Shown here piece by piece: positions 35,507 through 43,624 of a stretch of 64,000 bases of DNA. The notes under the pieces are model-generated. The model searched no databases, was not told where the DNA came from, and worked only from the letters and a program-made list of their open reading frames with translations. The position numbers and the translations under genes were made by a program. Origin of the DNA: Streptomyces sp. KL109B (GTDB lineage: Bacteria > Actinomycetota > Actinomycetes > Streptomycetales > Streptomycetaceae); assembly GCF_030766935.1 (NCBI RefSeq), contig NZ_JASERL010000004.1, positions 434,001 through 498,000 on the forward strand. Reading direction: 5' to 3'. Position 1 is the stretch's first letter, and every line of letters begins with the position of its first letter.

Positions 35507-35547
35507 GGCTGGGGCTGGAGCTGGAGCTGGAGCTGGGGCTGGAGCCG
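35506..35547. repeat. hexanucleotide tandem repeat
   Basis: Six units of G(G/A)GCTG and a seventh altered unit start at the last base of the DUF4429 stop codon and end 5 bases before the stop of the convergent phosphatase. A simple-sequence tract between two converging genes, possibly variable between strains. Confidence 0.85.
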
Positions 35548-35551
35548 GCCC

Positions 35552-37135
35552 CTAGGCCCGCACCTTCCGCGCCACCACGAACCGGTCGACCTCGGCCCCC
35601 GTCTCCGCGAGCCCCCGCACGGTCAACGTCGCGGTCCGCCCCACGGGCGCGGGCTCGACGTCCACCCGCAGGAACGAGTAGTTGGTGTACCGCACCCGCG
35701 ACCAGTCGACGGTGACGGCCTTCTTGCCGCCGCCCTTCTGCGTCACGTACGAGGCGAACGGCCCGCTCTCCTTCTCCTTGCCCTCGTACGAATCCCCCAC
35801 GGGGAACTCGTAGAGCCCCTTCCCCGCCGCACCGGCCGTGACGTACACGACGCCGTCCGTCTCCGGATAGGCGGTCCCCCCGATGGGCAACTCCTTCGCG
35901 ACCTTGTCCCCCTTCAGCACGTCGGTCCGCTCGTACACATGGTTGTGCCCATTGATCACCAGGTCGACCGTGTACTTCTCGAACAACGGCACCCACTCCT
36001 CGCGCACACCGCCCTCCGAGGCATGCGCGGTGGCAGTGCAGTAGGCACAGTGATGAAAGAACACGACAACGAAGTCGATCCCGGACCCGGCGGCCCTGAA
36101 CTTCCTCAACTGCCGCTCGAACCAAGCGGTTTGGGTCCCCCCACTGATCCCCAGATTCGCCGGGATCTCGTACGAGACGTCGTTCGCGTCCAGCGAGATG
36201 ACGGCGGTGTTCCCGTGCACGAACGAGTAGGCGCCCGGCAGCTCCTTCGGATCGGGCCCGTTCCGCGGCGGCGCGAACCGGGCCTCCTGGCTGCCGTACC
36301 CGTTCGGCGAGTACCACGCCTCCATGTCGTGATTTCCGTACGAGACCATCCAGGGCACGGACTTGGCGACGGTCTCGGTCTGCGCGAGGAACTGGTCCCA
36401 GGTCCGCGCGTCGAACGTGTCGCTGGTCTTGCCCTGCCCGGAGGGATCGGCGTACGCGATGTCACCGGCGTGCAGATGGAAGGAAGGCCCCTGCGCGAGG
36501 ATCAGGCTGTCGTTGGCGAGCGCGTGATAGCTGACGCCCTGGTCGCCGAAGGCCGTGAACGTAAAACGCTCCGCACGCGCCGGGGCGGTCGTAAAGGTCC
36601 CGATCGTGCCCGCGAACCTCGGCGACGCCGGATCGAAGCCCTGGTGCCCGACGCCGTAGTAGTACGTCCTGCCGGGCTTGAGCCGGGTCAGCTTGGCGTG
36701 CACGTAGTACTGGGTGTGATCGGCACTCGTCCCGACCCCCGCCGGGGTGTACAGCGCCCGCAACTCCGCCGGAATCCGCCGCGACAACTCACCGGCACTG
36801 CCCCCGACCCGAATGAACGGATCCTTCACCGCGACCGGCACCTGCCACGACACGGTCATCTCGGTGCGCGCGTCGTCACCGTACGAAAGGTGCCGCCCGA
36901 AGGGAGCGACGAGCGCGCCGTCGACGGCCTCGGCGGCGGGAGCGGGCGCGGCCGAGGTGGCGGTCGCGGCACTCGCGGCCCCCGGCACGAAGACGCCCCC
37001 GGCCACCGCCCCCAACGTGACGGCCCCACCCCGCATCACCGTGCGCCGCGAGAACCGGCTCCGCAGATACTCGTGCTGCTCGGCGAGGGACCGGTCGGCG
37101 AGCTCGGCGGGTACGCCCATACGTGGAATGTCCAT
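35552..37135 (-). CDS. Tat-exported purple acid phosphatase-like protein
   Basis: A 527-residue exported metallophosphatase. The Tat signal is SRRTVMRGGAVTLGAVAGG, with cleavage near GAASA. An N-terminal Fn3-like PAP domain (about 85-200, YYYGVGHQG) comes before the metallophosphatase domain with the metal motifs AFGDQG, AGDIAYAD, YGNHDMEAWY, FFHHCAYC and INGHNHVYER, in the order of purple acid phosphatases. Alternative start is an ATG five codons later; neither has a strong ribosome site. Phosphate scavenging is likely. No convincing PHO box was found. It converges with the DUF4429 gene. Confidence 0.9.
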   Translation of the reverse strand: MDIPRMGVPAELADRSLAEQHEYLRSRFSRRTVMRGGAVTLGAVAGGVFVPGAASAATATSAAPAPAAEAVDGALVAPFGRHLSYGDDARTEMTVSWQVPVAVKDPFIRVGGSAGELSRRIPAELRALYTPAGVGTSADHTQYYVHAKLTRLKPGRTYYYGVGHQGFDPASPRFAGTIGTFTTAPARAERFTFTAFGDQGVSYHALANDSLILAQGPSFHLHAGDIAYADPSGQGKTSDTFDARTWDQFLAQTETVAKSVPWMVSYGNHDMEAWYSPNGYGSQEARFAPPRNGPDPKELPGAYSFVHGNTAVISLDANDVSYEIPANLGISGGTQTAWFERQLRKFRAAGSGIDFVVVFFHHCAYCTATAHASEGGVREEWVPLFEKYTVDLVINGHNHVYERTDVLKGDKVAKELPIGGTAYPETDGVVYVTAGAAGKGLYEFPVGDSYEGKEKESGPFASYVTQKGGGKKAVTVDWSRVRYTNYSFLRVDVEPAPVGRTATLTVRGLAETGAEVDRFVVARKVRA

Positions 37136-37240
37136 GGCCGAAAAGGTGGTTGAGACACCTATCCACTGCGGGTACGCAGAATGAACACAGCCGGAACAGC
37201 GCTCAAGACTGCCCCTCCACTCAAGCCCCGGCCGCCCCAT

Positions 37241-37343
37241 TCAAGCCCCTGCGGCGATTGAGCAGCGGGGTCCGGGGCAGAGCCCCGATCTTTTGGAGCC
37301 CCTCCGGCGATTGAGGAGCGGGGCCCGGGGCAGAGCCCCGCGA
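37241..37343. repeat. dispersed repeat, tandem copies F and G
   Basis: Two consecutive copies in the same orientation (37241-37288 and 37296-37343) in the 296-base region between divergent genes. A further half fragment lies at about 37221. Unlike the other copies, these lie upstream of both flanking genes. The rest of the gap holds no recognisable feature. Confidence 0.75.
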
Positions 37344-37431
37344 CCGCAACCACCCCCACCCGAGCGACTCGCCTGCCCGAAATCGGGCAGAATTCTTGCG
37401 AAACAGCCCCGGAACCCCGAGGATCGGCTCC

Positions 37432-37689
37432 GTGCACGAAGAACTTGTCGACCACCTGACACGCAGCACCGCCCTGAGCCGGGGCGAGGCACTGCGGGTG
37501 ATCCAAGACGTGCTCGCCTACTTCGACGAGCCGACGGAGGACTACGTCCGCCGCCGGCACCGCGAACTCCAGGGTCAGGGCCTGGTGAACGCGGAGATCT
37601 TCGAGCGGATCCTGGCGGATCTGCGCTACCGGGCGGTGTCACCCCCGGAGCTCTCACTCCGCCAGCTGCGCCGCATCGTCTACGGCTGA
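37432..37689 (+). CDS. small conserved hypothetical protein
   Basis: An 85-residue helical acidic/basic protein. GTG with GAGGATC upstream is chosen; an upstream ATG has no ribosome site. The pattern SRGEALRVIQDVLAYFDEPTEDYVRRRHRELQGQG...IFERILADLRYR looks like a small helical bundle with no enzyme motif. Position 32 bases before glmS suggests co-transcription. Function unknown. Confidence 0.75.
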   Translation: MHEELVDHLTRSTALSRGEALRVIQDVLAYFDEPTEDYVRRRHRELQGQGLVNAEIFERILADLRYRAVSPPELSLRQLRRIVYG

Positions 37690-37721
37690 ATCGTTAACGG
37701 CTGAGGGGAATCTCAACACCT

Positions 37722-39539
37722 ATGTGCGGAATCGTCGGTTACATCGGCAAGCGTGACGTCGCGCCGCTCCTCCTGGAGGGCCTCCAGCGCCTGGAGTACC
37801 GCGGCTACGACTCGGCGGGCGTGGTCATCACCAGCCCCAAGGCCACCGGCCTGAAGATGGTCAAGGCCAAGGGTCGCGTACGCGACCTGGAGGCCAAGGT
37901 CCCCGCCCGCTTCAAGGGCACGACGGGCATCGCCCACACCCGCTGGGCCACGCACGGCGCCCCCTCCGACGAGAACGCGCACCCGCACATGTCGGAGGAC
38001 AACAAGGTCGCGGTCGTCCACAACGGCATCATCGACAACGCCTCCGACCTGCGCGCCAAGCTGACCGCCGAGGGCATCGAGTTCAGCTCGGAAACGGACA
38101 CCGAGGTCCTCACCCACCTCATCGCCCGCTCCCAGCACACGGACCTGGAGGACAAGGTCCGCGACGCCCTGCACATGATCGAGGGCACGTACGGCATCGC
38201 GGTCGTGCACGCCGACTTCCCGGACCGCATCGTGGTCGCGCGCAATGGCTCGCCGGTCGTCCTCGGCATCGGCGACAAGGAGATGTTCGTCGCCTCGGAC
38301 ATCGCCGCGCTGATCACCCACACCCGCCAGATCGTCACGCTGGACGACGGCGAGATGGCGACCCTCAAGGCCGACGACTTCCGCACGTACACCACGGCCG
38401 GCACCCGCACCGCGAACGAGCCGACGACCGTGGACCTGGAAGCCGCCTCCTTCGACATGGGCGACCACGACACGTACATGCACAAGGAGATCTCCGAGCA
38501 GGCCGACGCGGTCGACCGCGTCCTGCGCGGCCGCATCGACGACCGCTTCTCCACGGTGCACCTCGGCGGCCTCAACCTGGACGCCCGCGAGGCCCGCACG
38601 GTCCGCCGCGTGAAGATCCTCGGCTGCGGCACCTCGTACCACGCGGGCCTGATCGGCGCCCAGATGATCGAGGAGCTGGCCCGCATCCCCGCGGACGCCG
38701 AACCGGCCTCCGAGTTCCGCTACCGCAACGCGGTCGTCGACCCCGACACCCTCTACATCGCGGTCTCCCAGTCCGGCGAGACGTACGACGTCCTGGCCGC
38801 GGTCCAGGAACTGAAGCGCAAGGGCGCCCGCGTCTTCGGCGTCGTGAACGTCGTCGGCTCGGCCATCGCCCGCGAATCCGACGCCGGGGTCTACGTCCAC
38901 GCGGGCCCGGAAGTCTGCGTCGTCTCGACGAAGTGCTTCACCAACACCACGGTCGCCTTCGCCCTCCTGGCCCTCCACCTGGGCCGCATCCGCGACCTCT
39001 CGGTCGCCGACGGCAAGCGCATCATCGAGGGCCTGCGCAAGCTCCCGGCCCAGATCTCCGAGATCCTCGCCCAGGAAGCGGAGATCAAAAAGATCGCCGA
39101 AGAGTACGCCGACGCCCGCTCGATGATGTTCATCGGCCGCGTCCGGGGCTACCCGGTGGCCCGCGAGGCCTCCCTGAAGCTCAAGGAGGTCTCCTACATC
39201 CACGCCGAGGCCTACCCCGCCTCGGAACTGAAGCACGGCCCGCTCGCCCTCATCGAGCCCGCGCTCCCCACGGTGGCGATCGTCCCCGACGACGACCTCC
39301 TCGAGAAGAACCGCGCCGCGATGGAGGAGATCAAGGCCCGCCAGGGCCGCATCCTCGCCGTCGCCCACCAGGACCAGGAGAAGGCCGACCGCACGATCGT
39401 CGTCCCGAAGAACGAGGACGAACTCGACCCCATCCTGATGGGCATCCCCCTCCAACTCCTCGCCTACCACACGGCCTTGGCCCTCGGCCGCGACATCGAC
39501 AAGCCCCGCAACCTGGCAAAGTCCGTCACCGTCGAGTAG
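37722..39539 (+). CDS. glmS: glutamine-fructose-6-phosphate aminotransferase
   Basis: A 605-residue enzyme making glucosamine-6-phosphate from fructose-6-phosphate and glutamine, the entry to cell-wall amino sugars. The N-terminal glutaminase has the catalytic Cys2 in MCGIVGYIGKRD. Two SIS sugar isomerase domains follow (GCGTSYHAGLIGAQ and MMFIGRVRGYPVAREASLKLKEVSY), and the end is DKPRNLAKSVTVE as in the family. GAGGGG is 11 bases upstream. No glmS ribozyme can fit in the 32-base upstream space. Streptomyces may have a second copy elsewhere. Confidence 0.96.
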   Translation: MCGIVGYIGKRDVAPLLLEGLQRLEYRGYDSAGVVITSPKATGLKMVKAKGRVRDLEAKVPARFKGTTGIAHTRWATHGAPSDENAHPHMSEDNKVAVVHNGIIDNASDLRAKLTAEGIEFSSETDTEVLTHLIARSQHTDLEDKVRDALHMIEGTYGIAVVHADFPDRIVVARNGSPVVLGIGDKEMFVASDIAALITHTRQIVTLDDGEMATLKADDFRTYTTAGTRTANEPTTVDLEAASFDMGDHDTYMHKEISEQADAVDRVLRGRIDDRFSTVHLGGLNLDAREARTVRRVKILGCGTSYHAGLIGAQMIEELARIPADAEPASEFRYRNAVVDPDTLYIAVSQSGETYDVLAAVQELKRKGARVFGVVNVVGSAIARESDAGVYVHAGPEVCVVSTKCFTNTTVAFALLALHLGRIRDLSVADGKRIIEGLRKLPAQISEILAQEAEIKKIAEEYADARSMMFIGRVRGYPVAREASLKLKEVSYIHAEAYPASELKHGPLALIEPALPTVAIVPDDDLLEKNRAAMEEIKARQGRILAVAHQDQEKADRTIVVPKNEDELDPILMGIPLQLLAYHTALALGRDIDKPRNLAKSVTVE

Positions 39540-39585
39540 CCACACCCCAAGCCCCAGCGGGCCGTCCAAGCGCGACTGGAGCAAC

Positions 39586-39634
39586 TCAAGCCCCTGCGGC
39601 GCTTGAGCAGCGGGGTCCGGGGCAGAGCCCCGCG
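39586..39634. repeat. dispersed repeat, copy H
   Basis: AAGCCCCTGCGGCGCTTGAG plus CGGGGTCCGGGGCAGAGCCCCG, 46 bases after glmS in the 424-base convergent gap. Confidence 0.75.
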
Positions 39635-39662
39635 ACCGCAACCCCGCCCCACCGCAACAACA

Positions 39663-39702
39663 AACGGGTCCCGCGCGTGCCACCAAACGCACGGGACCCG
39701 TT
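39663..39702 (+). terminator. hairpin terminator between glmS and the stress-protein gene
   Basis: AACGGGTCCCG and CGGGACCCGTT form a perfect 11-bp stem with an 18-base loop. It likely works in both directions. The remaining 39703-39936 has no gene I can support; it is less GC-rich toward the end. Confidence 0.75.
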
Positions 39703-39936
39703 CACGGAGGGGCCGGAACCGCCCATTGCCCCGACCCATCGCGGCTGTCAGCCGGCGGCCGTCACCCCCCGACCGGCAGCACGCCCAACCGGCGGCGCCA
39801 CAGGCAACCACGCCACCGAAGCCGTAGCCGTAGCCCCGCGGACGGTATTTACCCTTCACAAGGGCACAAAGCACCTCTACGCGGGAGTAGATTTATCCAA
39901 CGGCGCGAATTCAACTAGCTTTCCCAGCACAAGCGT

Positions 39937-39969
39937 TACGGGATCACGCCTACGGGATCACGCCTACGG
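39937..39969. repeat. 14-bp tandem duplication at the 3' end of the stress-protein gene
   Basis: TACGGGATCACGCC twice plus the first 5 bases again. The duplication runs across the stop codon of the convergent gene, whose last codons are ATT CCG TAG on the minus strand. Deletion or gain of a copy would not change the protein. Confidence 0.7.
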
Positions 39970-40488
39970 AATGACGATCACAGGCCGCTGCGCCCGCCGC
40001 GCCAACCGCCCCGCGACCGAGCCGAAGATCCGCCCGACGATCCCGTGCGTGGACCCCACGACGATGGCGTCGGCCGAGTACTCGTGCCCGACCTCCTCCA
40101 ACTCGTGACAGATGTCGCCACCACGCTCGACGAGGATCCACGGCACCTCGGACAGATAGTCCGCACAGGCGAGTTCGAGTCCCAGAACCTCGGTCCGATG
40201 ATCCGGTACGTCCACGAACACCGGCGGCTCGCACCCCGCCCACACCGTCGTCGGCAGCCGGTTCGCGACGTGCACGATGATCAGCCCGGAACCCGAGCGA
40301 TGCGCCATGCCGATCGCGTACGCCAGCGCCCGCTCGCTCGACGTCGAGCCGTCGAAACCGACGACGACACCGTGCTTGAAAGCGGGATCACAGGCTTGAC
40401 GTGTCTCTTCTGCCGCAAGGGGCGTCACCGTCGGGTCGGCGACCTGACGCTTGCGGTCCGCGGGTTCGGGGAATTCGTGACCGGCCAT
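39964..40488 (-). CDS. universal stress protein (single UspA domain)
   Basis: A 174-residue protein with one UspA fold: VVGFDGSTSSERALAYAIGMAHRSGSGLIIVHVA at the start, and the nucleotide-binding end IVVGSTHGIVGRIFGSVAGRLARRAQRPVIVIP, which matches the Gly-2x-Gly-9x-Gly(Ser/Thr) ATP motif. About 40 unordered residues precede it. ATG chosen; RBS is weak. Role in stress or redox response is a family inference. Confidence 0.88.
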   Translation of the reverse strand: MAGHEFPEPADRKRQVADPTVTPLAAEETRQACDPAFKHGVVVGFDGSTSSERALAYAIGMAHRSGSGLIIVHVANRLPTTVWAGCEPPVFVDVPDHRTEVLGLELACADYLSEVPWILVERGGDICHELEEVGHEYSADAIVVGSTHGIVGRIFGSVAGRLARRAQRPVIVIP

Positions 40489-40820
40489 GAGTGTCTCGGC
40501 GTGTACCTCGTGGGCCTCAGTAGAGGGGACGACAACTGATCGGCGGAGCTGTGTCCGGGAATCATCTTCCCAACCCCATACCCCCAAGGGTACGGCGACA
40601 CTCCTCCTCTGCCCAGACTCTGATGACGGGCTCAGACCTGCTTGTACGTGCGCTCCGCAGCGTTCAGGGGAGCATGCACGAGGGCCGACCGTATGGCAAT
40701 GGTTGCTGCCCCGTACAGGCGGATTGCGCACTCAACTGGTCCCCTCTCCACCGCCGACGAAGTGACCCCTGCGGGGCGGCGGCGTTGAACCGCCGTACCG
40801 AAAGAAACAGGGAGCGATCC
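40489..40820. other. 332-base divergent region, no gene supported
   Basis: Holds promoters for the stress-protein gene (leftward) and the small membrane-protein gene (rightward). A GGCGGCGTTGAACCGCC hairpin lies shortly before the rightward gene, and TACCCCCAAGGGTA is a short inverted repeat near 40597. An open frame runs through from 40551, but its upstream part lacks codon bias. Confidence 0.5.
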
Positions 40821-41210
40821 GTGCCCGCACCGAGCACCGCGCAGCGGCCCCACGCCGCACACCACCACGACGCACCACCCCCGCCCGCCGTGCCGCACCA
40901 GGCACCTCCCGCGGCGGAGCCCGCGACGGCGGACGGGGTGGGCGACGTGGTGCGCTGGGCGGCGTTCAGCTGCGTACTGGTTCCGCTCGTGCTCGTCGGA
41001 TACGGGTCGTCGGCCGCGGGCGCCGCCGGCGCCGCCCTGGGTCTCGCGGCGGTCACCGCGGCGTGCCGGGTGCTGCTCCGTCAGTCGGAGCGCGGCGCTG
41101 CGCAGTTGCACAGTGAACAATGCTGTACTCATCGTGGCCGACGCGGCCGGAGCGGTCCGGGTACGCATCGCGGAGAGCATCGGGCCGGGTGGGATACGCC
41201 GGTTGACTGA
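40821..41210 (+). CDS. small hypothetical membrane protein upstream of adpA
   Basis: A 129-residue protein with a Pro/Ala/His-rich N-terminus (TAQRPHAAHHHDAPPPPAVP), then a hydrophobic section of one or two membrane segments (VVRWAAFSCVLVPLVLVGYG and AGAAGAALGLAAVTAACRVLL), then a basic tail. GTG has GGAGCG 6 bases upstream. No domain is recognised. It is read in the same direction as adpA with a 399-base gap. Confidence 0.65.
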   Translation: MPAPSTAQRPHAAHHHDAPPPPAVPHQAPPAAEPATADGVGDVVRWAAFSCVLVPLVLVGYGSSAAGAAGAALGLAAVTAACRVLLRQSERGAAQLHSEQCCTHRGRRGRSGPGTHRGEHRAGWDTPVD

Positions 41211-41544
41211 CCGGTTTCGTCGCGGCTCCACGCCTATTTTCAGCCAACTTCGGCCACCCGGCCTCCCCTTGCGTTTCGCCGTCCCCAACCCCCTTTCCAC
41301 CAGGGCGGAAAGGGGTACCAAAAGCGCTTGCACCCTACGGGGACCGGCCATGGAGTTGAGGCGCACTTCCCAGCAACGCCCCTGAGTGCGACGCTTCGTG
41401 ATCGAATGCTTCACGCCAAGTTGCCTTGTCGACAATCTGTCAGGTTCTTAACTGGTCACGACGGCACCATGGGACGCAGTAGATTCGATCATGACTGTCT
41501 GATCTGAAGGCGGCGGGGGACTTCGTGCATCACCGAGGGGAAAC
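41211..41544 (+). promoter_or_regulatory. adpA: long promoter and leader region of adpA
   Basis: A stretch with unusually low GC for this window (around TTCTTAACTGGTCACGACG, CAGTAGATTCGATCATGACT). It has no supported gene. AdpA autoregulation and gamma-butyrolactone-type control of adpA are known in other Streptomyces; no strong operator consensus could be assigned. The first copy of the ATCACCGAGGGG repeat ends at 41540. Confidence 0.6.
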
Positions 41545-41598
41545 GTGCAGGAGCGAACAGCCCGTCAAAGTATTGAGGGAGCCGCGATCACCGAGGGG
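41529..41598 (+). repeat. 12-bp direct repeat containing both leader ribosome sites
   Basis: ATCACCGAGGGG occurs at 41529-41540 and again at 41587-41598. The first copy supplies the GAGGGG preceding the short leader frame; the second provides the GAGGGGGG before adpA. The repeated segment is therefore a duplicated Shine-Dalgarno region. Confidence 0.75.
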
Positions 41599-41613
41599 GG
41601 CTTAGCAGCATGA
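41545..41613 (+). CDS. candidate leader peptide of adpA with a TTA codon
   Basis: GTG with GAGGGG 4 bases upstream opens a 22-codon frame (starting Val-Gln-Glu-Arg-Thr-Ala) whose stop TGA overlaps the adpA ATG as ATGA. Codon 20 is TTA (41602-41604), read only by the bldA tRNA in Streptomyces and extremely rare. No other in-frame stop or start lies in the frame upstream before 41500. Ribosomes finishing this peptide could re-initiate on adpA; a stall at TTA would place a ribosome over the adpA start. Translation is not proven, and a second overlapping short frame (41525-41605) exists. Confidence 0.5.
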   Translation: MQERTARQSIEGAAITEGGLAA

Positions 41614-42821
41614 GCCACGACTCCACCACTTCGCCGGAGGCGGCGGCTCGCAAGCTGTCGGGGCGCCGGCGACGAGAGATCGTCGCGGTGCTGCTGTTCA
41701 GCGGCGGACCCATCTTCGAGAGTTCAATACCGCTCTCCGTGTTCGGAATCGACCGACAGGACGCGGGAGTTCCGCGCTATCGATTGCTCGTGTGCTCCGG
41801 CGAAGACGGACCCCTGAGGACCACAGGGGGACTCGAACTCACGGCGCCACACGGCCTTGAGGCGATTTCGCGCGCGGGCACGGTCGTCGTACCGGCCTGG
41901 CGCTCGATCACCTCGCCGCCGCCGGAGGAGGCACTCGACGCGCTGCGCCGCGCGCACGAGGAGGGCGCGCGCATCGTCGGCCTGTGCACGGGAGCCTTCG
42001 TGCTCGCCGCCGCGGGCCTGCTCGACGGCCGTCCGGCGACCACGCACTGGATGTACGCGCCGACGCTCGCCAAGCGCTATCCGTCGGTCCACGTGGACCC
42101 GCGGGAGCTCTTCGTCGACGACGGCGACGTACTCACCAGCGCCGGCACCGCGGCCGGAATCGATCTCTGTCTGCACATCGTGCGCACGGACCACGGCAAC
42201 GAGGCGGCCGGCGCGCTCGCCCGCCGCCTGGTGGTCCCGCCGCGCCGCAGCGGCGGCCAGGAGCGCTACCTCGACCGGTCACTGCCGGAGGAGATCGGCG
42301 CGGACCCGCTGGCCGAGGTCGTCGCCTGGGCGCTGGAGCATTTACACGAACAGTTCGACGTGGAGACGCTCGCCGCCCGCGCCTATATGAGCCGCCGCAC
42401 CTTCGACCGCCGCTTCCGGTCGCTGACGGGGTCCGCCCCGCTGCAGTGGCTGATCACGCAGCGGGTGCTCCAGGCGCAGCGGCTCCTGGAGACGTCCGAC
42501 TACTCGGTCGACGAGGTGGCGGGCCGCTGCGGCTTCCGCTCCCCCGTCGCGCTGCGCGGGCACTTCCGGAGGCAGCTGGGCTCGTCCCCGGCCGCGTACC
42601 GGGCGGCGTACCGGGCACGCAGGCCGCAGCCGGGCGAGGGCCAGGGGCAGGCCAAGAGCGAGAAGGCCGAGAGGTCGGTCGAGCTCGCGGGCCTGCCGGG
42701 CACCGAGGGACCGCCGGGGCCCGTCCCCGCGCAGTCCAGGCGCACGGCGGCCGCGACCGCGCTCGGCCCGCCGGCCGCCTCCATGCCGACGGGCCTGCCG
42801 GGCCCGCGCACGGCTTCGTAG
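41610..42821 (+). CDS. adpA: AdpA/BldH, AraC-family master regulator of development
   Basis: A 403-residue regulator controlling morphological differentiation and secondary metabolism in Streptomyces. The N-terminal DJ-1/ThiJ-type dimerisation domain covers about residues 25-195 (IVGLCTGAFVLAAAGLLDGRPATTHW). The C-terminal AraC/XylS domain covers about 235-340, with ARAYMSRRTFDRRFRSLTGSAPLQWL and EVAGRCGFRSPVALRGHFRRQLG. Codon 245 is TTA (42342-42344), the known bldA-dependent position between the two domains. The tail is Pro/Gly-rich and variable. GAGGGGGG lies 9 bases before the ATG. The start overlaps the stop of the leader frame. Confidence 0.97.
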   Translation: MSHDSTTSPEAAARKLSGRRRREIVAVLLFSGGPIFESSIPLSVFGIDRQDAGVPRYRLLVCSGEDGPLRTTGGLELTAPHGLEAISRAGTVVVPAWRSITSPPPEEALDALRRAHEEGARIVGLCTGAFVLAAAGLLDGRPATTHWMYAPTLAKRYPSVHVDPRELFVDDGDVLTSAGTAAGIDLCLHIVRTDHGNEAAGALARRLVVPPRRSGGQERYLDRSLPEEIGADPLAEVVAWALEHLHEQFDVETLAARAYMSRRTFDRRFRSLTGSAPLQWLITQRVLQAQRLLETSDYSVDEVAGRCGFRSPVALRGHFRRQLGSSPAAYRAAYRARRPQPGEGQGQAKSEKAERSVELAGLPGTEGPPGPVPAQSRRTAAATALGPPAASMPTGLPGPRTAS

Positions 42822-42900
42822 TCCCATGAAGTAGCGCTGTGAACAGGAGCTGACGCCCGTCGTCTGCCAGCGAGAAGGTCCGCCCCGTAGGGTTGGGCGC

Positions 42901-43503
42901 ATGAACGATCGCATGGTGTGGATCGACTGCGAGATGACAGGTCTCTCGCTGGCGAACGACGCGCTCATCGAGGTGGCCGCACTGGTCACCGACTCTGAGC
43001 TGAACGTACTGGGCGACGGTGTGGACATCGTGATCCGCCCGCCGGACGAGGCCCTGGAGCAGATGCCCGAGGTGGTGCGCACCATGCACACCGCCTCGGG
43101 CCTCCTCGACGAGCTGGCGGGCGGCACGACGCTCGCGGACGCCGAGGAGCAGGTCCTGGCGTACGTACGTGAGCACGTCAAGGACGCGGGCAAGGCCCCG
43201 CTGTGCGGGAACTCGGTCGGCACCGACCGCGGGTTCCTGCTGCGTGACATGCCGACGCTGGAGGACTACCTCCACTACCGGATCGTCGATGTGTCCTCGG
43301 TCAAGGAGCTCTCCAGGCGCTGGTACCCGAGGGCGTACTTCAACAGTCCGGAGAAGAACGGCAACCACCGGGCGCTCGCCGACATCCGCGAGTCCATCGC
43401 CGAGCTGCGCTACTACCGCGAGGCGGTCTTCGTGCCGCAGCCAGGACCGGACTCCGACACCGCGAAGTCGATCGCGGCGAAGTACGTCCTGCCTGCGGAG
43501 TAA
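42901..43503 (+). CDS. orn: oligoribonuclease
   Basis: A 200-residue DEDDh exonuclease that degrades short RNA and diribonucleotides (including pGpG from c-di-GMP). Catalytic motifs are WIDCEMTGL (DxE), CGNSVGTDRGFL, and NGNHRALADIRESI (HxxxxD). Length and order are typical. It follows adpA by 79 bases, the known arrangement in Streptomyces. Terminated by a hairpin. Confidence 0.96.
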   Translation: MNDRMVWIDCEMTGLSLANDALIEVAALVTDSELNVLGDGVDIVIRPPDEALEQMPEVVRTMHTASGLLDELAGGTTLADAEEQVLAYVREHVKDAGKAPLCGNSVGTDRGFLLRDMPTLEDYLHYRIVDVSSVKELSRRWYPRAYFNSPEKNGNHRALADIRESIAELRYYREAVFVPQPGPDSDTAKSIAAKYVLPAE

Positions 43504-43521
43504 CCCCTCGTAAGTCCCTGT

Positions 43522-43588
43522 GTACGGGGTCCGGGCCCGCCCGGGAAAAGGGGTGCGCGAGCACCCCTTCGGACCCTGTACACTTTTT
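43522..43588 (+). terminator. Rho-independent-like terminator of orn
   Basis: Nested stems: inner AAGGGGTGC/GCACCCCTT (43548-43569), outer GTAC-GGGTCCG pairing with CGGACCC-GTAC, followed by CTTTTTCT. The T-run makes it one of the few classical terminators here. Confidence 0.8.
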
Positions 43589-43624
43589 CTCGGCCGGTCG
43601 GAAGAAAGACAAACGACCGGGCAT

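Noticed and set aside
37136..37240. PHO box upstream of the purple acid phosphatase
   Set aside because: A GTTCATTCTG on the minus strand resembles one unit, but no second unit follows at 11 bases.
37690..37721. glmS ribozyme/riboswitch
   Set aside because: Only 32 bases separate glmS from the preceding gene, too few for the ribozyme, and its core is not present.
40551..40820. Longer N-terminus of the small membrane protein
   Set aside because: The extra 90 codons have many Cys/Ser and no codon bias typical of the genome, while GTG at 40821 has a good ribosome site.
41525..41605. Alternative adpA leader frame of 26 codons from GTG at 41525
   Set aside because: It has a G-rich stretch upstream but ends in TAG before adpA without overlap and has an Arg-rich, biased sequence. 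Kept only as a competitor to the ATGA-overlapping frame.
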